Shown: positions 1-7,451 of the stretch, piece by piece
Layout: every line of letters starts with the position of its first letter
Position numbering within the stretch: the first letter of the stretch is position 1
NCBI GenBank assembly: GCA_964372275.1
Contig: CAYJRR010000062.1
Span: 1-26,490 of the forward strand
Direction of reading: 5' to 3'
From: CAYJRR01 sp964372275 [NCBI: uncultured bacterium]
Lineage (GTDB): Bacteria > CAYJRR01
Length of the DNA stretch: 26,490 bases
Made by a program: the position numbers and the translations under genes
The notes under the pieces: generated by a model
The model's input: the letters and a program-made list of their open reading frames with translations, nothing else
Database searches by the model: none
What the model was told of the DNA's origin: nothing

Positions 1-947
1 TGCTCGGGCCGCTTCGCCAGCGCCTTGAGGATGATCGCCTCGAGCGCCTCGGGGCACTCCGGTCGGACCTCGCGCAGCCTCGGCGGCGCCTCCTGCGCGT
101 GGAGCATCGCCAGACGCACCAGGCTGTCGGCGCGGAACGGAAGCTTGCCGGTGAACAGCTCGAACAGCACCACCCCGAGCGAATAGATATCGCTGACCGC
201 CGTCACCTCGCGGCCGTCGGCGAGCTCGGGGCTCATGTACTGCGGCGTTCCGCTGAAGCCGACCGTCTGGCTCGTCGCCGCCGACAGCCGGGCGAGTCCG
301 AAGTCGACGAGTTTGGGCACGCCGTCGGAATCGAACAGCACGTTGTGCGGCTTCAGGTCGCGGTGGATGATCCCCTTCTCGTGCGCGGCGGTGAGACCGT
401 CGCAGACGCCGATCGCGATTCGCAGCGCCTCGTCGAGCGGGATCGGTCCCTTCGCCAGCCGCTCGGCGAGCGAGCCGCCGGCGAGGATCTCCATCGAGAT
501 GAACCCCTCGCCGTCCGCCAGACCGAAGTCGTGGATGCGGATGACGTTGGGATGGGTGATCCGCCGCGCGGTGATGATCTCGCGCTTCAGCCGCTCGACG
601 TCGCCGGAGTCCTGGGTGTAGGGGGTTTGCAGGACCTTGATCGCGATCTCCTCGCCGATCTCACGGTCGAGCGCGCGGTAGACGAGCCCCATCCCCCCCT
701 TGCCGAGCATCGCGAGCAGGTCGTAGCGGCCGGCGATCCGATTCCCGGGCTGCGGCGCCGCGACCGGCTGCGCGATCCCGGGACCGGAGGTCACCACCGA
801 GACCGGCGCCTGTGACGGGCGCGAGGCCGAAAGCGATGCCGCCGACGGGGACGGGGCGTGCGACGGGGCGATGGTGGGCAGCGAGCCGCAGGAGAGACAT
901 TGCGCCGCGTCGTCGGGATTGGCATGCGAGCAGACGGGACAGATCAC
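1..947 (-). CDS. Zinc-ribbon Ser/Thr protein kinase, 3' end outside window
   Basis: Hanks-type Ser/Thr protein kinase; 315 codons are visible and the gene runs off the left edge. The N-terminus carries a rubredoxin-like zinc ribbon, CPVC at residues 3-6 and CLSC at 17-20, followed by a Pro/Ser-rich linker. The kinase domain starts near residue 75: glycine loop GKGGMGLVY, Lys104 in AIKVL, probable helix-C Glu123, HRDLKPHN with Asp197, DFG at 215-217, and MSPE at 238-241. All catalytic residues are present, so it should be active. Start: a GTG at 947 lies just after GAGGTG and six bases past the stop of the upstream cyclase, and it places the zinc ribbon at the N-terminus; no ATG competes. Tight spacing implies co-transcription with the FHA cyclase, whose FHA domain is the sort of module that reads phosphothreonine made by such a kinase (inference). 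The C-terminal sensor or membrane part is not visible. Confidence 0.93.
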   Translation of the reverse strand, partial: MICPVCSHANPDDAAQCLSCGSLPTIAPSHAPSPSAASLSASRPSQAPVSVVTSGPGIAQPVAAPQPGNRIAGRYDLLAMLGKGGMGLVYRALDREIGEEIAIKVLQTPYTQDSGDVERLKREIITARRITHPNVIRIHDFGLADGEGFISMEILAGGSLAERLAKGPIPLDEALRIAIGVCDGLTAAHEKGIIHRDLKPHNVLFDSDGVPKLVDFGLARLSAATSQTVGFSGTPQYMSPELADGREVTAVSDIYSLGVVLFELFTGKLPFRADSLVRLAMLHAQEAPPRLREVRPECPEALEAIILKALAKRPE

Positions 948-953
948 GTGGCG

Positions 954-2705
954 TCACCTCGAGATCGGGACCTGGCCGGTGCCGGAGGAGGAGGAGACCC
1001 ACCACGAACGGACCGCCTGCGCCCGGTTCTTCACCTGGCGTTCGCCCGCCGGCTCGCACTCGAACAGGTCCTTCACCAGCTCGTAGGTCGCCTCGCCGAT
1101 CTGGATCTTCCCCGCCTCGCCCGTCGTCTCCAGCCGGCTGGCGACGTTCACCGCGTCGCCGAGCACCGTGTACTCGAGCCGGCGCTTCGAGCCGATCATC
1201 CCCGAAACGACCTTGCCGGTGTTGACCCCGATGCGGATGGCGAGCTTTTCGTAGGCTGGATCCTCCGCGCGCAGGCGCTGGACGGTGTCCCGCATCTCGA
1301 CCGCGGCGGTGACCGCCCGGACGGCGTCGATCTTGGTGCCGCGGCTGTAGGGGGCGCCGAACAGCGCCATGATCGCGTCGCCGATGTACTTGTCGAGCGT
1401 CCCGCCGTTCTTCTCCACCAGGATCTCGGTCATGCGGTCGAGGTAGCTGTCGAGGAACCGCTTCACCTCGACCGGCGCCATCCGCTCCGAGAGCGCGGTG
1501 AACCCCTGGATGTCGGCGAACAGGATCGTCGCGTCCTGCTCCTGCGCCGACGCGGTCGGATCGAGCTTGCCGAGCTTCGCCTGCTCGTCGATGTGGTGGA
1601 TGACGTCGGCGGAGAGGAACCGCGCCAGGTTCTTGCGCCGCTCCTCGACCGCTTGCATCCGCTCCATCATCTGGAGGCGACCGATCTCGGAGGCGGCGTG
1701 GTAGCCGATCGCCGAGATCAGCTCGATGTGGTCCTCGCGAAACCGCGCCGCTTCCGAGGTGGTGTCGAGGTAGAGGTATCCGAGGATCTCGGATCCCGTC
1801 CACAGTGGGGCGCACAGCACCGAGCGGATGCCGTACATCGCCACGCTCTTCGCCTGCGCCAGCGCCTTGTCCTTGCGGGTGTCGACCGCCACCAGACCGA
1901 CGCGTTTGGTCATCACCGTGTCGACGACCGTCCGGCTGACGCGCACCCCGGTGGCCGGCGTGTTCCCGGCGCCGGCGGTGATCTGGGCAATCTTGGTCTC
2001 GACCCCACGGCCGTCGCGCAGCGCCAGCACGCCGTTGCTCGCACCGGTGGAGCGCATCGCCAGCTGCACGGCGATCGTCCCGACCGCGCCGACGTCGGTG
2101 CAGACCCGCATCTCGTCGGCGATCCGCACCAGCTTCAGCAGGTGCCCGGCGACGACCGAGGCGTCGGCCGCCTCCGCCTCCTTGGACCCCGCATCTCCGG
2201 TGGAGGCGTCGGGGGAGGGGGGCTTCTCCGCGGCTAGGCGGGTCAGCGATTGCCGGGTGTCGCTGGCGAGCTTCGAGACGTCGAGGTTCCGCGCGCCGAG
2301 CATCGTGCGCAACAGCCCCCCGCTCTCCACCGGCCGCTCGGCGAGGATCGACGACTCGATCTCGCTGTCGTCCCGCAGCGTCGGCGCCTCGTTCCCCGCC
2401 CCCTTGATGCCGGGCGCGTTCCCCTCGGCGTAGGTGACCGACTCATCGCCGAACAGGAGACGGTCGCCGTCCTCGAGCGTCTTCTCGGTGATCTTCAGCC
2501 GGTTGACGAACGTCCCGTGTGACGACCCCAGGTCGGTGAGGATCCACGCTCCGTTGCGGCGGGTGAGGCGCGCGTGCCGGCGCGAGACGAGCCGTCGCGC
2601 GAAGACCAGGTCGCAGTCCGGTTGACGGCCGATCAGGATCTCCCGATCGCCGAGCTCCATGAAGACGGTGTCACCGGCTTCGTTGCGAAAGGTCAGGTAG
2701 GGCAT
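954..2705 (-). CDS. FHA-GAF-class III adenylate cyclase
   Basis: A 583-residue soluble cyclase with three modules. The FHA domain spans about 20-92, with GR at 26-27, SRRH at 41-44, SSHGTFVN at 61-68. A GAF-like domain spans about 185-335 (typical strand VLCAPLWTGSEILGYLYLD). A helical linker near 340-372 leads to a class III nucleotidyl cyclase domain, about 390-545. Metal-binding Asp398 (FADIQGF) and Asp443 (YIGDAIMALFG) are present. Lys439 and Asp517 (VLGDAVN) are the adenine-specifying pair, and Asn520 and Arg524 are in place, so the expected reaction is ATP to cAMP. No membrane segment or signal peptide is visible. A Thr109-Leu-Arg-Asp site just after FHA fits the pThr-x-x-Asp motif that FHA domains bind. 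It sits six bases upstream of the kinase and downstream of a tiny membrane ORF. Start ATG 2705 leads straight into the FHA fold. Function is confident; the regulatory logic is inferred. Confidence 0.95.
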   Translation of the reverse strand: MPYLTFRNEAGDTVFMELGDREILIGRQPDCDLVFARRLVSRRHARLTRRNGAWILTDLGSSHGTFVNRLKITEKTLEDGDRLLFGDESVTYAEGNAPGIKGAGNEAPTLRDDSEIESSILAERPVESGGLLRTMLGARNLDVSKLASDTRQSLTRLAAEKPPSPDASTGDAGSKEAEAADASVVAGHLLKLVRIADEMRVCTDVGAVGTIAVQLAMRSTGASNGVLALRDGRGVETKIAQITAGAGNTPATGVRVSRTVVDTVMTKRVGLVAVDTRKDKALAQAKSVAMYGIRSVLCAPLWTGSEILGYLYLDTTSEAARFREDHIELISAIGYHAASEIGRLQMMERMQAVEERRKNLARFLSADVIHHIDEQAKLGKLDPTASAQEQDATILFADIQGFTALSERMAPVEVKRFLDSYLDRMTEILVEKNGGTLDKYIGDAIMALFGAPYSRGTKIDAVRAVTAAVEMRDTVQRLRAEDPAYEKLAIRIGVNTGKVVSGMIGSKRRLEYTVLGDAVNVASRLETTGEAGKIQIGEATYELVKDLFECEPAGERQVKNRAQAVRSWWVSSSSGTGQVPISR

Positions 2706-2742
2706 CGGACCGAAGAGCCCTACGTTACACCCGATCCGCCGA

Positions 2743-2823
2743 TCAGAGGAGGTCGCTACTCTCCCAGAGGAGATAGATCGCCGGGAAGGCGAGGAGCAGT
2801 CCGGCGAGCACCACGGGGGGCAT
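2743..2823 (-). CDS. Tiny single-helix membrane protein (26 aa)
   Basis: A 26-codon ORF lies between the MshEN gene and the cyclase. Its product starts MPPVVLAGLLLAF, continues with a hydrophobic stretch to Tyr17-Leu-Leu-Trp20, and ends in a short acidic tail (ESSDLL): one predicted transmembrane helix and almost nothing else. A GGCGAGG sequence overlapping the upstream stop region sits six bases before the ATG at 2823. A second in-frame ATG at 2829 would give 28 residues but leaves no spacing to that ribosome-binding site. The ORF starts 14 bases after the stop of the upstream gene and is followed by 37 bases before the cyclase start, so it fits a translated cistron within the operon. I do not recognise a family. 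It could be a membrane tether or regulator for an operon partner (inference), or a chance ORF in GC-rich DNA. Confidence 0.5.
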   Translation of the reverse strand: MPPVVLAGLLLAFPAIYLLWESSDLL

Positions 2824-2837
2824 CGGCATCCTCGCCG

Positions 2838-3434
2838 TCAGGCCGCCACGAGCGGTTCGAAGTGGATCGCCACGTACCGGTCGCCGCGGGCCGGTCGGGA
2901 GGCGAACGGTCCGGCGTGGGGACCGGTGTTGCTCCGCGGAACGGGGATCGGCAGGCAGTCGGCCGAGCCCGGATCGTCATCGCCGTAGGTCTTCTCGATC
3001 GCGCGGCGGATCTCCTCGCGTGTGGCGAAGACCGGCTCGATGTCGAGCTCGAGCAGGAAACGCAGGGCGTCGATCACGCGCAGGTCGCCCGGGTCGGTCA
3101 TCGCCACCACCAACGTCGGCACGTCGAGCGCATCCTTGGCCGGGCGGAGCGCCAGGGGATAGACGAGGAATCGGCGCGCCACGTGACCCGGCATCGCCTT
3201 CACGGTTGACGGGTCGGCGTTTCGACCGGCGATCCGGATGAAGGGGAGTCCGTGCTGGAAGGCGAGCGTCTCGAACAGCTGCTCCTCCGAGAGGAACCGC
3301 CGCTCGATCATCACCTCGCCCAGGCGCTGCCCCGGCTTGCGGGAGCCCATGGCGGCGAGGAACTGCCATTCGGCGACGACGCCGCGCTGGACGAGGAGCT
3401 GTCCGAGCTTCGTATGCTGGGGCCTGCGATCCAT
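2838..3434 (-). CDS. Stand-alone MshEN/GspE N-terminal domain protein
   Basis: A 198-residue protein that resembles only the N-terminal domain of type II secretion / type IV pilus assembly ATPases (T2SSE_N, MshEN); no Walker ATPase domain follows. Two tandem 24-residue MshEN-type motifs are visible. The first, residues 9-32, begins KLGQLLVQRG and is degenerate (Lys for Arg, and Arg32 where Gln is expected). The second, 37-60, fits RLGxx(L)x10LxxxLxxQ, with Arg37, Leu53, Leu57 and Gln60 and a Met at the Leu position. A four-residue spacer separates them. In MshE this repeat binds c-di-GMP (established knowledge); here one half-site looks intact. A typical GspE_N beta region follows (VAMTDPGDLRVIDALRFLL), then a low-complexity tail. 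ATG 3434 has GGGAGAG five bases upstream. It is the first gene of the operon with the small membrane ORF, cyclase and kinase, so it may be the sensory input of that set. Confidence 0.87.
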   Translation of the reverse strand: MDRRPQHTKLGQLLVQRGVVAEWQFLAAMGSRKPGQRLGEVMIERRFLSEEQLFETLAFQHGLPFIRIAGRNADPSTVKAMPGHVARRFLVYPLALRPAKDALDVPTLVVAMTDPGDLRVIDALRFLLELDIEPVFATREEIRRAIEKTYGDDDPGSADCLPIPVPRSNTGPHAGPFASRPARGDRYVAIHFEPLVAA

Positions 3435-3476
3435 TCACGCTCTCCCGTCCGGGCTTCGACCAGCGCGAGGGCCAGC

Positions 3477-3506
3477 AGAATCCATGCCCACCCCCCCCGT
3501 TGTCAA
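3477..3506 (-). promoter_or_regulatory. Candidate sigma-70 promoter of the MshEN-cyclase-kinase operon
   Basis: On the minus strand a perfect -35 box TTGACA (3506-3501) is followed after 18 bases by GATTCT (3482-3477), a weak -10 matching three of six consensus positions. Transcription would begin near 3470, about 35 bases before the MshEN start. The surroundings are relatively AT-rich for this genome. No second promoter is evident inside the operon. It is a sequence match only. Confidence 0.4.
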
Positions 3507-3632
3507 TTGGTTTTCGAAAGCAGGGGGTTGGATCGGTTCCGAGCCCGGCCGTTCCCGTGCGAGAGGTGAAAATTACGCGCTGCGGCGGAGATTCCTACAC
3601 CGGTCGATCCGGGATACCGTCGGGCCGTCACC

Positions 3633-4235
3633 GTGACGGCCGGCGCGCACACGCTTCCATCGGGGCTTCCACAGCGGGTCGCGCTGTTCGGGGGGTCGTT
3701 CAACCCACCCCACGTCGGTCACGTGCTGATCGTCGCGTGGCTCCTGTCGACGGGCAAGGCCGAGGAGGTCTGGATGATCCCCACCGCGCGGCACCCGTTC
3801 GGCAAGGCGCTGGCGCCGTTCGACGATCGGATGCGGATGACGGAGGCTGCCTGCGCCCTCTTCGGCGCGAAGGCCAAGGTGCTCTCGATCGAAGCGGAGC
3901 GCGAAGGACCGTCGTACTCGATCGACACCGTCGAAGCGCTTCGCGCGAGGCATCCCGACGTCCGGTTCTCGTGGGTGGTCGGGACCGACGTGGAGCGCGA
4001 AGGGCCGGGATGGCGGTCGTTCGATCGGCTACGAACCCTGGTCGAGTTGGTGGTCGTGCGCCGCGCCGGCGTCGACGGGAGCGAGCGCGAGGTGGACGCG
4101 CGGTCGCCGACGCCGCTCTTCCCGGCGATCGCGTCCTCCGAGGTGCGCGCCCGGATCGCCGCCGGCGAATCGATCGAGGGACTGGTTCCGGCCGGCGTAC
4201 GCGCCTACATCGAGTCGCGCGGACTCTACCGATGA
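3633..4235 (+). CDS. nadD: Nicotinate-nucleotide adenylyltransferase
   Basis: A 200-residue nucleotidyltransferase of the NadD type, transferring AMP from ATP to nicotinate mononucleotide in NAD synthesis. The signature GGSFNPPHVGH is at residues 20-30, with the HxGH nucleotide-binding motif. SYSIDTV at 94-100 matches the SYTIDT motif of NadD. GTDVEREGPGW at 117-127 matches the substrate-loop GxDxxxxxxxW. ASSEVR at 167-172 is the C-terminal SSxxxR motif. Length is normal for the family. The start is a GTG at 3633, the only good start before the first beta strand; the first 14 residues are probably a disordered extension. It is followed after about 50 bases by an unrelated secreted protein gene. 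No RsfS gene, a frequent nadD neighbour, is seen here. A related nucleotidyltransferase with another substrate is possible but less likely. Confidence 0.93.
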   Translation: MTAGAHTLPSGLPQRVALFGGSFNPPHVGHVLIVAWLLSTGKAEEVWMIPTARHPFGKALAPFDDRMRMTEAACALFGAKAKVLSIEAEREGPSYSIDTVEALRARHPDVRFSWVVGTDVEREGPGWRSFDRLRTLVELVVVRRAGVDGSEREVDARSPTPLFPAIASSEVRARIAAGESIEGLVPAGVRAYIESRGLYR

Positions 4236-4284
4236 GGCGCCACTCGCCTTGCAAACGGCGAACGTGCTGGGGAAAATAGGCGGC

Positions 4285-5991
4285 GTGAAGGTCCACCGAG
4301 CGGTCCTCCTCCTTCTTGCCGCCGTCCCCTCCATCACCGTCGCTCCGTTCGGGTCGGCGAACGCCGCTTCGGCGCGGGAGGTTCCGAGCCTCGGCTGGTC
4401 CGACGGTTCCGCGCCGTTCGTGGTCCACTTCTGGCCCGATCCGGTCAACGTCAAGAACGCCAACTTCTTCCTCCCGAACAAGGACATCTCCTTCCCGGCG
4501 GCCGGATTCCCGCTGGAGATCGAGCGGTCCTACAACAGCCGGTCGACGGCCGACGGACCGCTCGGCTTCGGTTGGTCGTTCAACTACGACATCTACGTGC
4601 GCATCGGTGAGGACGGGATGCCGGAGGTGGTCGACGCCGACGGCTTCGTCTGCAAGTTCACGCCGCAAGGGGCCGGCCCCAATGGCGCCAACGAGATGGC
4701 CGCGGCGCAGGTGGTGAAGGCGAAGAAGGAGATGGACGAGCGCGCCGGCACAGGCCGCGACCCGTCCTACTACGCCACCCTCCAGACGCGTCTGGCGTCC
4801 GACGCGCGGCTGATCGAGCAGATGCGCAAGGAGCTCCAGATCAAGACGCTGGACCTCCCGGAGGGGACCTACGTCTCGACGACCCGCGGGGTGCAGCAGC
4901 TGGTGGTGAAGAAGGACGGGTACACCCGCACCTTCACCACCGGGATCACCCACCAGTTCTACAAGTCCGGGAAGCTGCGCCAGATGATCGACTCCGCCGG
5001 CAACTCCCTCTTCATGACCTACAGCAAGGGGGGCTCCGGGGACCTGACGGCCGTCTCGCACTCCTCGGGGGCGAAGCTCGAGTTCCAGACCGGCAAGTTC
5101 GGGAAGATCACCGTCGCGCGCGATCCGTCGGGGAAGGCGGTCTACTACCAGTACAACGACCAGGGGGACCTGATCGCGGTCAAGGACGTCGGCGGGAAGA
5201 TCACCCGCTACGAATACGACCAGTGGCACAACATGACCAAGATCGTCTTCCCCAACGGGGACACGATCCTGAACCGCTACAACCCGGAGAAGGACTGGAT
5301 CCTCGGCCAGAAGGGGCCGGGTGACAGCGTCACCAGCTACGAATACGGGACCGACCTCGCGGACGAGACGCACTACTGGACGATCGTCGACGAGAACGGC
5401 GTCAAGACTCGCTACGACTACTACGACCGCCAGAACCGGGTGATCACCACCGACGCCCAGGGGCAGAAGACCGACCGCACCTTCAGCGAATGCTGCGGCA
5501 AGCCGCTCAAGGTGATCGAGCCCGACGGGCGGCAGGTGAACTACGAATACGACAAGCGCGGCAACGCCACCAGGATCTGGGACAACCGCGGGCAGAACGT
5601 CCGCTACGAGTACCACCCCAAGTGGTCGAAGGTCTCCAAGGTGATCCTCCCGTCGACGACGTTGGTCTACGAATACGACGCGCAGGGGAACCTCGCCGCC
5701 GGCACCGACGCCGGCGTGGGGGCGAAGGTGCTGCTGCAATACACCCCCGACGGCCGGGTGAAGGTGGTCCACGACGGCAAGGGGAAGCAGTTCAACTTCA
5801 AGTACAACGCCGCCGGAAAGCCCGAGCAGATCATGCAGAGTGGCGTGAACGGCGCGGTGGTGATCGAGTACGGCGCCGACGGCGCCGTCAGCTCGGTCAA
5901 GACCCTGGGGCAGGCCGACCAACGGCAGATCCTCGGCGACCTGCAGCAGCTGATCCAGATCGTCGAGCCCGCCTACAAGTTCGAACTCTGA
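4285..5991 (+). CDS. Short secreted RHS/YD-repeat protein
   Basis: About 568 residues. The N-terminus (VKVHRAVLLLLAAV, then SANAASA) is a signal peptide, so the GTG at 4285 is preferred over the TTG at 4249 that would prefix 12 residues. After it comes an RHS N-terminal (DUF6531-like) segment containing FPLEIERSYNSRS and GPLGFGWSFNYD. A charged Lys/Glu-rich insertion near residues 140-195 follows, and then at least seven YD repeats, for example YQYNDQGDLIAVKD, YEYDQWHNMTKI, YEYDKRGNATRIWD and YEYDAQGNLAAGTD. Known RHS toxins are far larger and carry a conserved core boundary before a variable toxin; neither is present. The protein ends in a short helical tail (about QILGDLQQLIQIVEP). It probably forms an incomplete YD beta-shell outside the cytoplasm. 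A Cys-Cys pair in SECCGKP sits between repeats. Neighbouring genes give no clear partner. Role unknown. Confidence 0.88.
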   Translation: MKVHRAVLLLLAAVPSITVAPFGSANAASAREVPSLGWSDGSAPFVVHFWPDPVNVKNANFFLPNKDISFPAAGFPLEIERSYNSRSTADGPLGFGWSFNYDIYVRIGEDGMPEVVDADGFVCKFTPQGAGPNGANEMAAAQVVKAKKEMDERAGTGRDPSYYATLQTRLASDARLIEQMRKELQIKTLDLPEGTYVSTTRGVQQLVVKKDGYTRTFTTGITHQFYKSGKLRQMIDSAGNSLFMTYSKGGSGDLTAVSHSSGAKLEFQTGKFGKITVARDPSGKAVYYQYNDQGDLIAVKDVGGKITRYEYDQWHNMTKIVFPNGDTILNRYNPEKDWILGQKGPGDSVTSYEYGTDLADETHYWTIVDENGVKTRYDYYDRQNRVITTDAQGQKTDRTFSECCGKPLKVIEPDGRQVNYEYDKRGNATRIWDNRGQNVRYEYHPKWSKVSKVILPSTTLVYEYDAQGNLAAGTDAGVGAKVLLQYTPDGRVKVVHDGKGKQFNFKYNAAGKPEQIMQSGVNGAVVIEYGADGAVSSVKTLGQADQRQILGDLQQLIQIVEPAYKFEL

Positions 5992-6018
5992 ACGGCCGCG
6001 AGGCGTCCCGCCGCGACG

Positions 6019-6363
6019 TCAGAACCAGCCTTCCCGGGCGTAGAACGTGACGTACTCGCCGGTCTCGCGATTCATCAGCAGATAGGTCGTCGCCCGCCGC
6101 AGCGGAACAATGTTCGAGGGGCTGTCGATCAGGACGAAGCCGTCGGCGCCGACGCGCCGGGCGATCGACCCGAACGCGTCGGCGGTTACGGGGTGCACCG
6201 TGACGCGAGGCTCGTGCGGGAGGATCCGGTCGCTCGAGATCCATTCGCCGTGCCGATCGCGCGCGAACGCCGCGAGCCTCTCAGTCCGCGCGGACGTAGG
6301 CGCGGTGGTCCGGTTCCATGCGCGCGGCTCGCCAATCCTCGAGCGAGGCGTACCGCTCGGCAT
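6019..6363 (-). CDS. Hypothetical protein, start uncertain
   Basis: A 114-residue ORF ending ...VTFYAREGWF. The part from about residue 27 onward looks protein-like (alternating strands, for example GADGFVLID and TTYLLMNRETGEYV). The first 27 codons overlap the end of the neighbouring minus-strand gene by 83 bases and read like out-of-frame sequence. ATG 6363 is the only standard start found; no ATG, GTG or TTG exists between it and Thr27. Either the overlap is real, a non-standard start is used, or a frameshift has separated it from the upstream gene. I do not recognise a family. It is convergent with the YD-repeat gene, 27 bases away, with no obvious terminator between. Confidence 0.5.
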   Translation of the reverse strand: MPSGTPRSRIGEPRAWNRTTAPTSARTERLAAFARDRHGEWISSDRILPHEPRVTVHPVTADAFGSIARRVGADGFVLIDSPSNIVPLRRATTYLLMNRETGEYVTFYAREGWF

Positions 6364-6625
6364 GGGGCCACGTCGGATCGCCCTCCGGAGCCGGGCGGCG
6401 CCACGTGAGATGCACGACCACGTAGGCGGTGCCGTCGCCGGGCGCGACGCGGAACAGGACGTCGTCGTCGTCGTCCCGCCGTGCGATCGCGCTCGCGTGC
6501 CGTCGATGGAGCCAATGCGACCCCGACAGCTCGCGTCGAAGCTCTCCTTCGAGCCCCTCCGCCTCCGCGCCGCTCACGGGGCGCCACGGCGCGAGGCATT
6601 CCAGATCGAAAACGCGTTCCGGCAC
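6281..6625 (-). CDS. Hypothetical protein, 114 aa
   Basis: Small soluble protein with a clear C-terminal pattern: VVVHLTWRRPAPEGDPTWP, then AERYASLEDWRAARMEPDH. A beta strand, a proline-rich turn and a short Trp-containing helix of this kind recur in small uncharacterised bacterial proteins; I cannot name the family with confidence. All start codons are GTG: 6625 (Val-Pro-Glu-Arg, AGGTGG eleven bases upstream), 6640, or 6679, which would add up to 18 residues. I chose 6625 because the added residues look unconstrained. It is divergent from the SDR gene with about 80 bases between starts, and its end overlaps the next minus-strand ORF. It may form a two-gene unit with that ORF. Confidence 0.62.
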   Translation of the reverse strand: MPERVFDLECLAPWRPVSGAEAEGLEGELRRELSGSHWLHRRHASAIARRDDDDDVLFRVAPGDGTAYVVVHLTWRRPAPEGDPTWPHAERYASLEDWRAARMEPDHRAYVRAD

Positions 6626-6705
6626 GTCTGTCGTCGCCACCTGCGCCGTTCGAGGCGGCGCTCGACGGCAGCCTACCACTCGGTCGGTCGGGTAGCATCG
6701 GGCCG

Positions 6706-7428
6706 ATGGTGAAGGTTGCGCTCGTCACCGGCGGGAACCGCGGGCTCGGGCAGGAGACGGCGAGCCGGCTGGTTGCGCTCGGATGGAAGGTCCTGATCAC
6801 GTCGCGCGAGCGCCAGGCCGGACTCGACGCCGCGAAGCGGATCGGCCACGGCACCTGGGCGATCGAGCTCGACGTGCGGCGGCCGGAAGGGATCGCCGCG
6901 ACCGTGCGCGCGCGGACCGGTTCGCTGGACGCGCTGGTGAACAACGCGGGCCTCTACGGGCGCGGGTCCGACCGGCGCGCGGTGCTGGAGACGAACCTCT
7001 TCGGACCGATGCGCCTCACCGAGGAGCTGCTCCCGCTCCTCGCCGACGGCGCCCGCGTGGTGAACGTCTCCAGTGGGCTCGGTGAACTCGCCGTCTTCTC
7101 ACGCGAGAAGCGCGCGCTCGTTTCCGACCCTGCGCTCGACCGCGCGGGCGTCGTCCGACTCGCGGAGTCCTACCTGGCGAATCCGAAGGGCTGGCCCGAC
7201 GCCTACGCCGTCTCCAAGGCGATGCTCAACGCGCTCACCCGGATCGACGCCCGCGGACACCCGCGCCTGCGGGTCAACGCCGTCTGCCCCGGCTGGGTCC
7301 GCACCCGCATGGGCGGCCGCGACGCTCCGCGGAGCGTGGAGGAGGGGGCCGCCGGCATCGTCTGGGCCGCGGCCGAGTGCGACCGCACCGGCGGCTTCTT
7401 CCGCGACGGACGGCCGATCCCGTGGTGA
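6706..7428 (+). CDS. SDR-family oxidoreductase, carbonyl-reductase type
   Basis: A 240-residue classical short-chain dehydrogenase/reductase. The Rossmann motif TGGNRGLG is at residues 8-15, NNAG at 79-82, Asn97, catalytic Ser in NVSSG at 120-124, and Tyr167/Lys171 in YAVSK. The PGWVRT motif follows at 195-200. An insertion of about 44 residues between the Ser and the Tyr is characteristic of the carbonyl reductase (CBR1-like) branch. Arg34 after the second strand suggests NADPH rather than NADH (inference). Start ATG 6706 precedes VKVALVTGG directly. It appears to be a single-gene unit between a divergent minus-strand gene and a non-coding stretch. The substrate cannot be read from sequence. 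Confidence 0.92.
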   Translation: MVKVALVTGGNRGLGQETASRLVALGWKVLITSRERQAGLDAAKRIGHGTWAIELDVRRPEGIAATVRARTGSLDALVNNAGLYGRGSDRRAVLETNLFGPMRLTEELLPLLADGARVVNVSSGLGELAVFSREKRALVSDPALDRAGVVRLAESYLANPKGWPDAYAVSKAMLNALTRIDARGHPRLRVNAVCPGWVRTRMGGRDAPRSVEEGAAGIVWAAAECDRTGGFFRDGRPIPW

Positions 7429-7451
7429 CCGAAACGCTTCCGGAGCGGGAT

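Noticed and set aside
3700-5922. 740-codon minus-strand open frame across nadD and the YD-repeat gene
   Set aside because: It is an antisense shadow of GC-rich codons; the product is a run of Val/Leu/Arg/Asp-rich low-complexity sequence with no domain, while the plus strand has clear families.
4285-6679. YD-repeat protein plus small downstream genes as a toxin-immunity system
   Set aside because: No RHS core boundary or toxin domain is present, and the small genes are convergent on the other strand, not downstream in the same unit.
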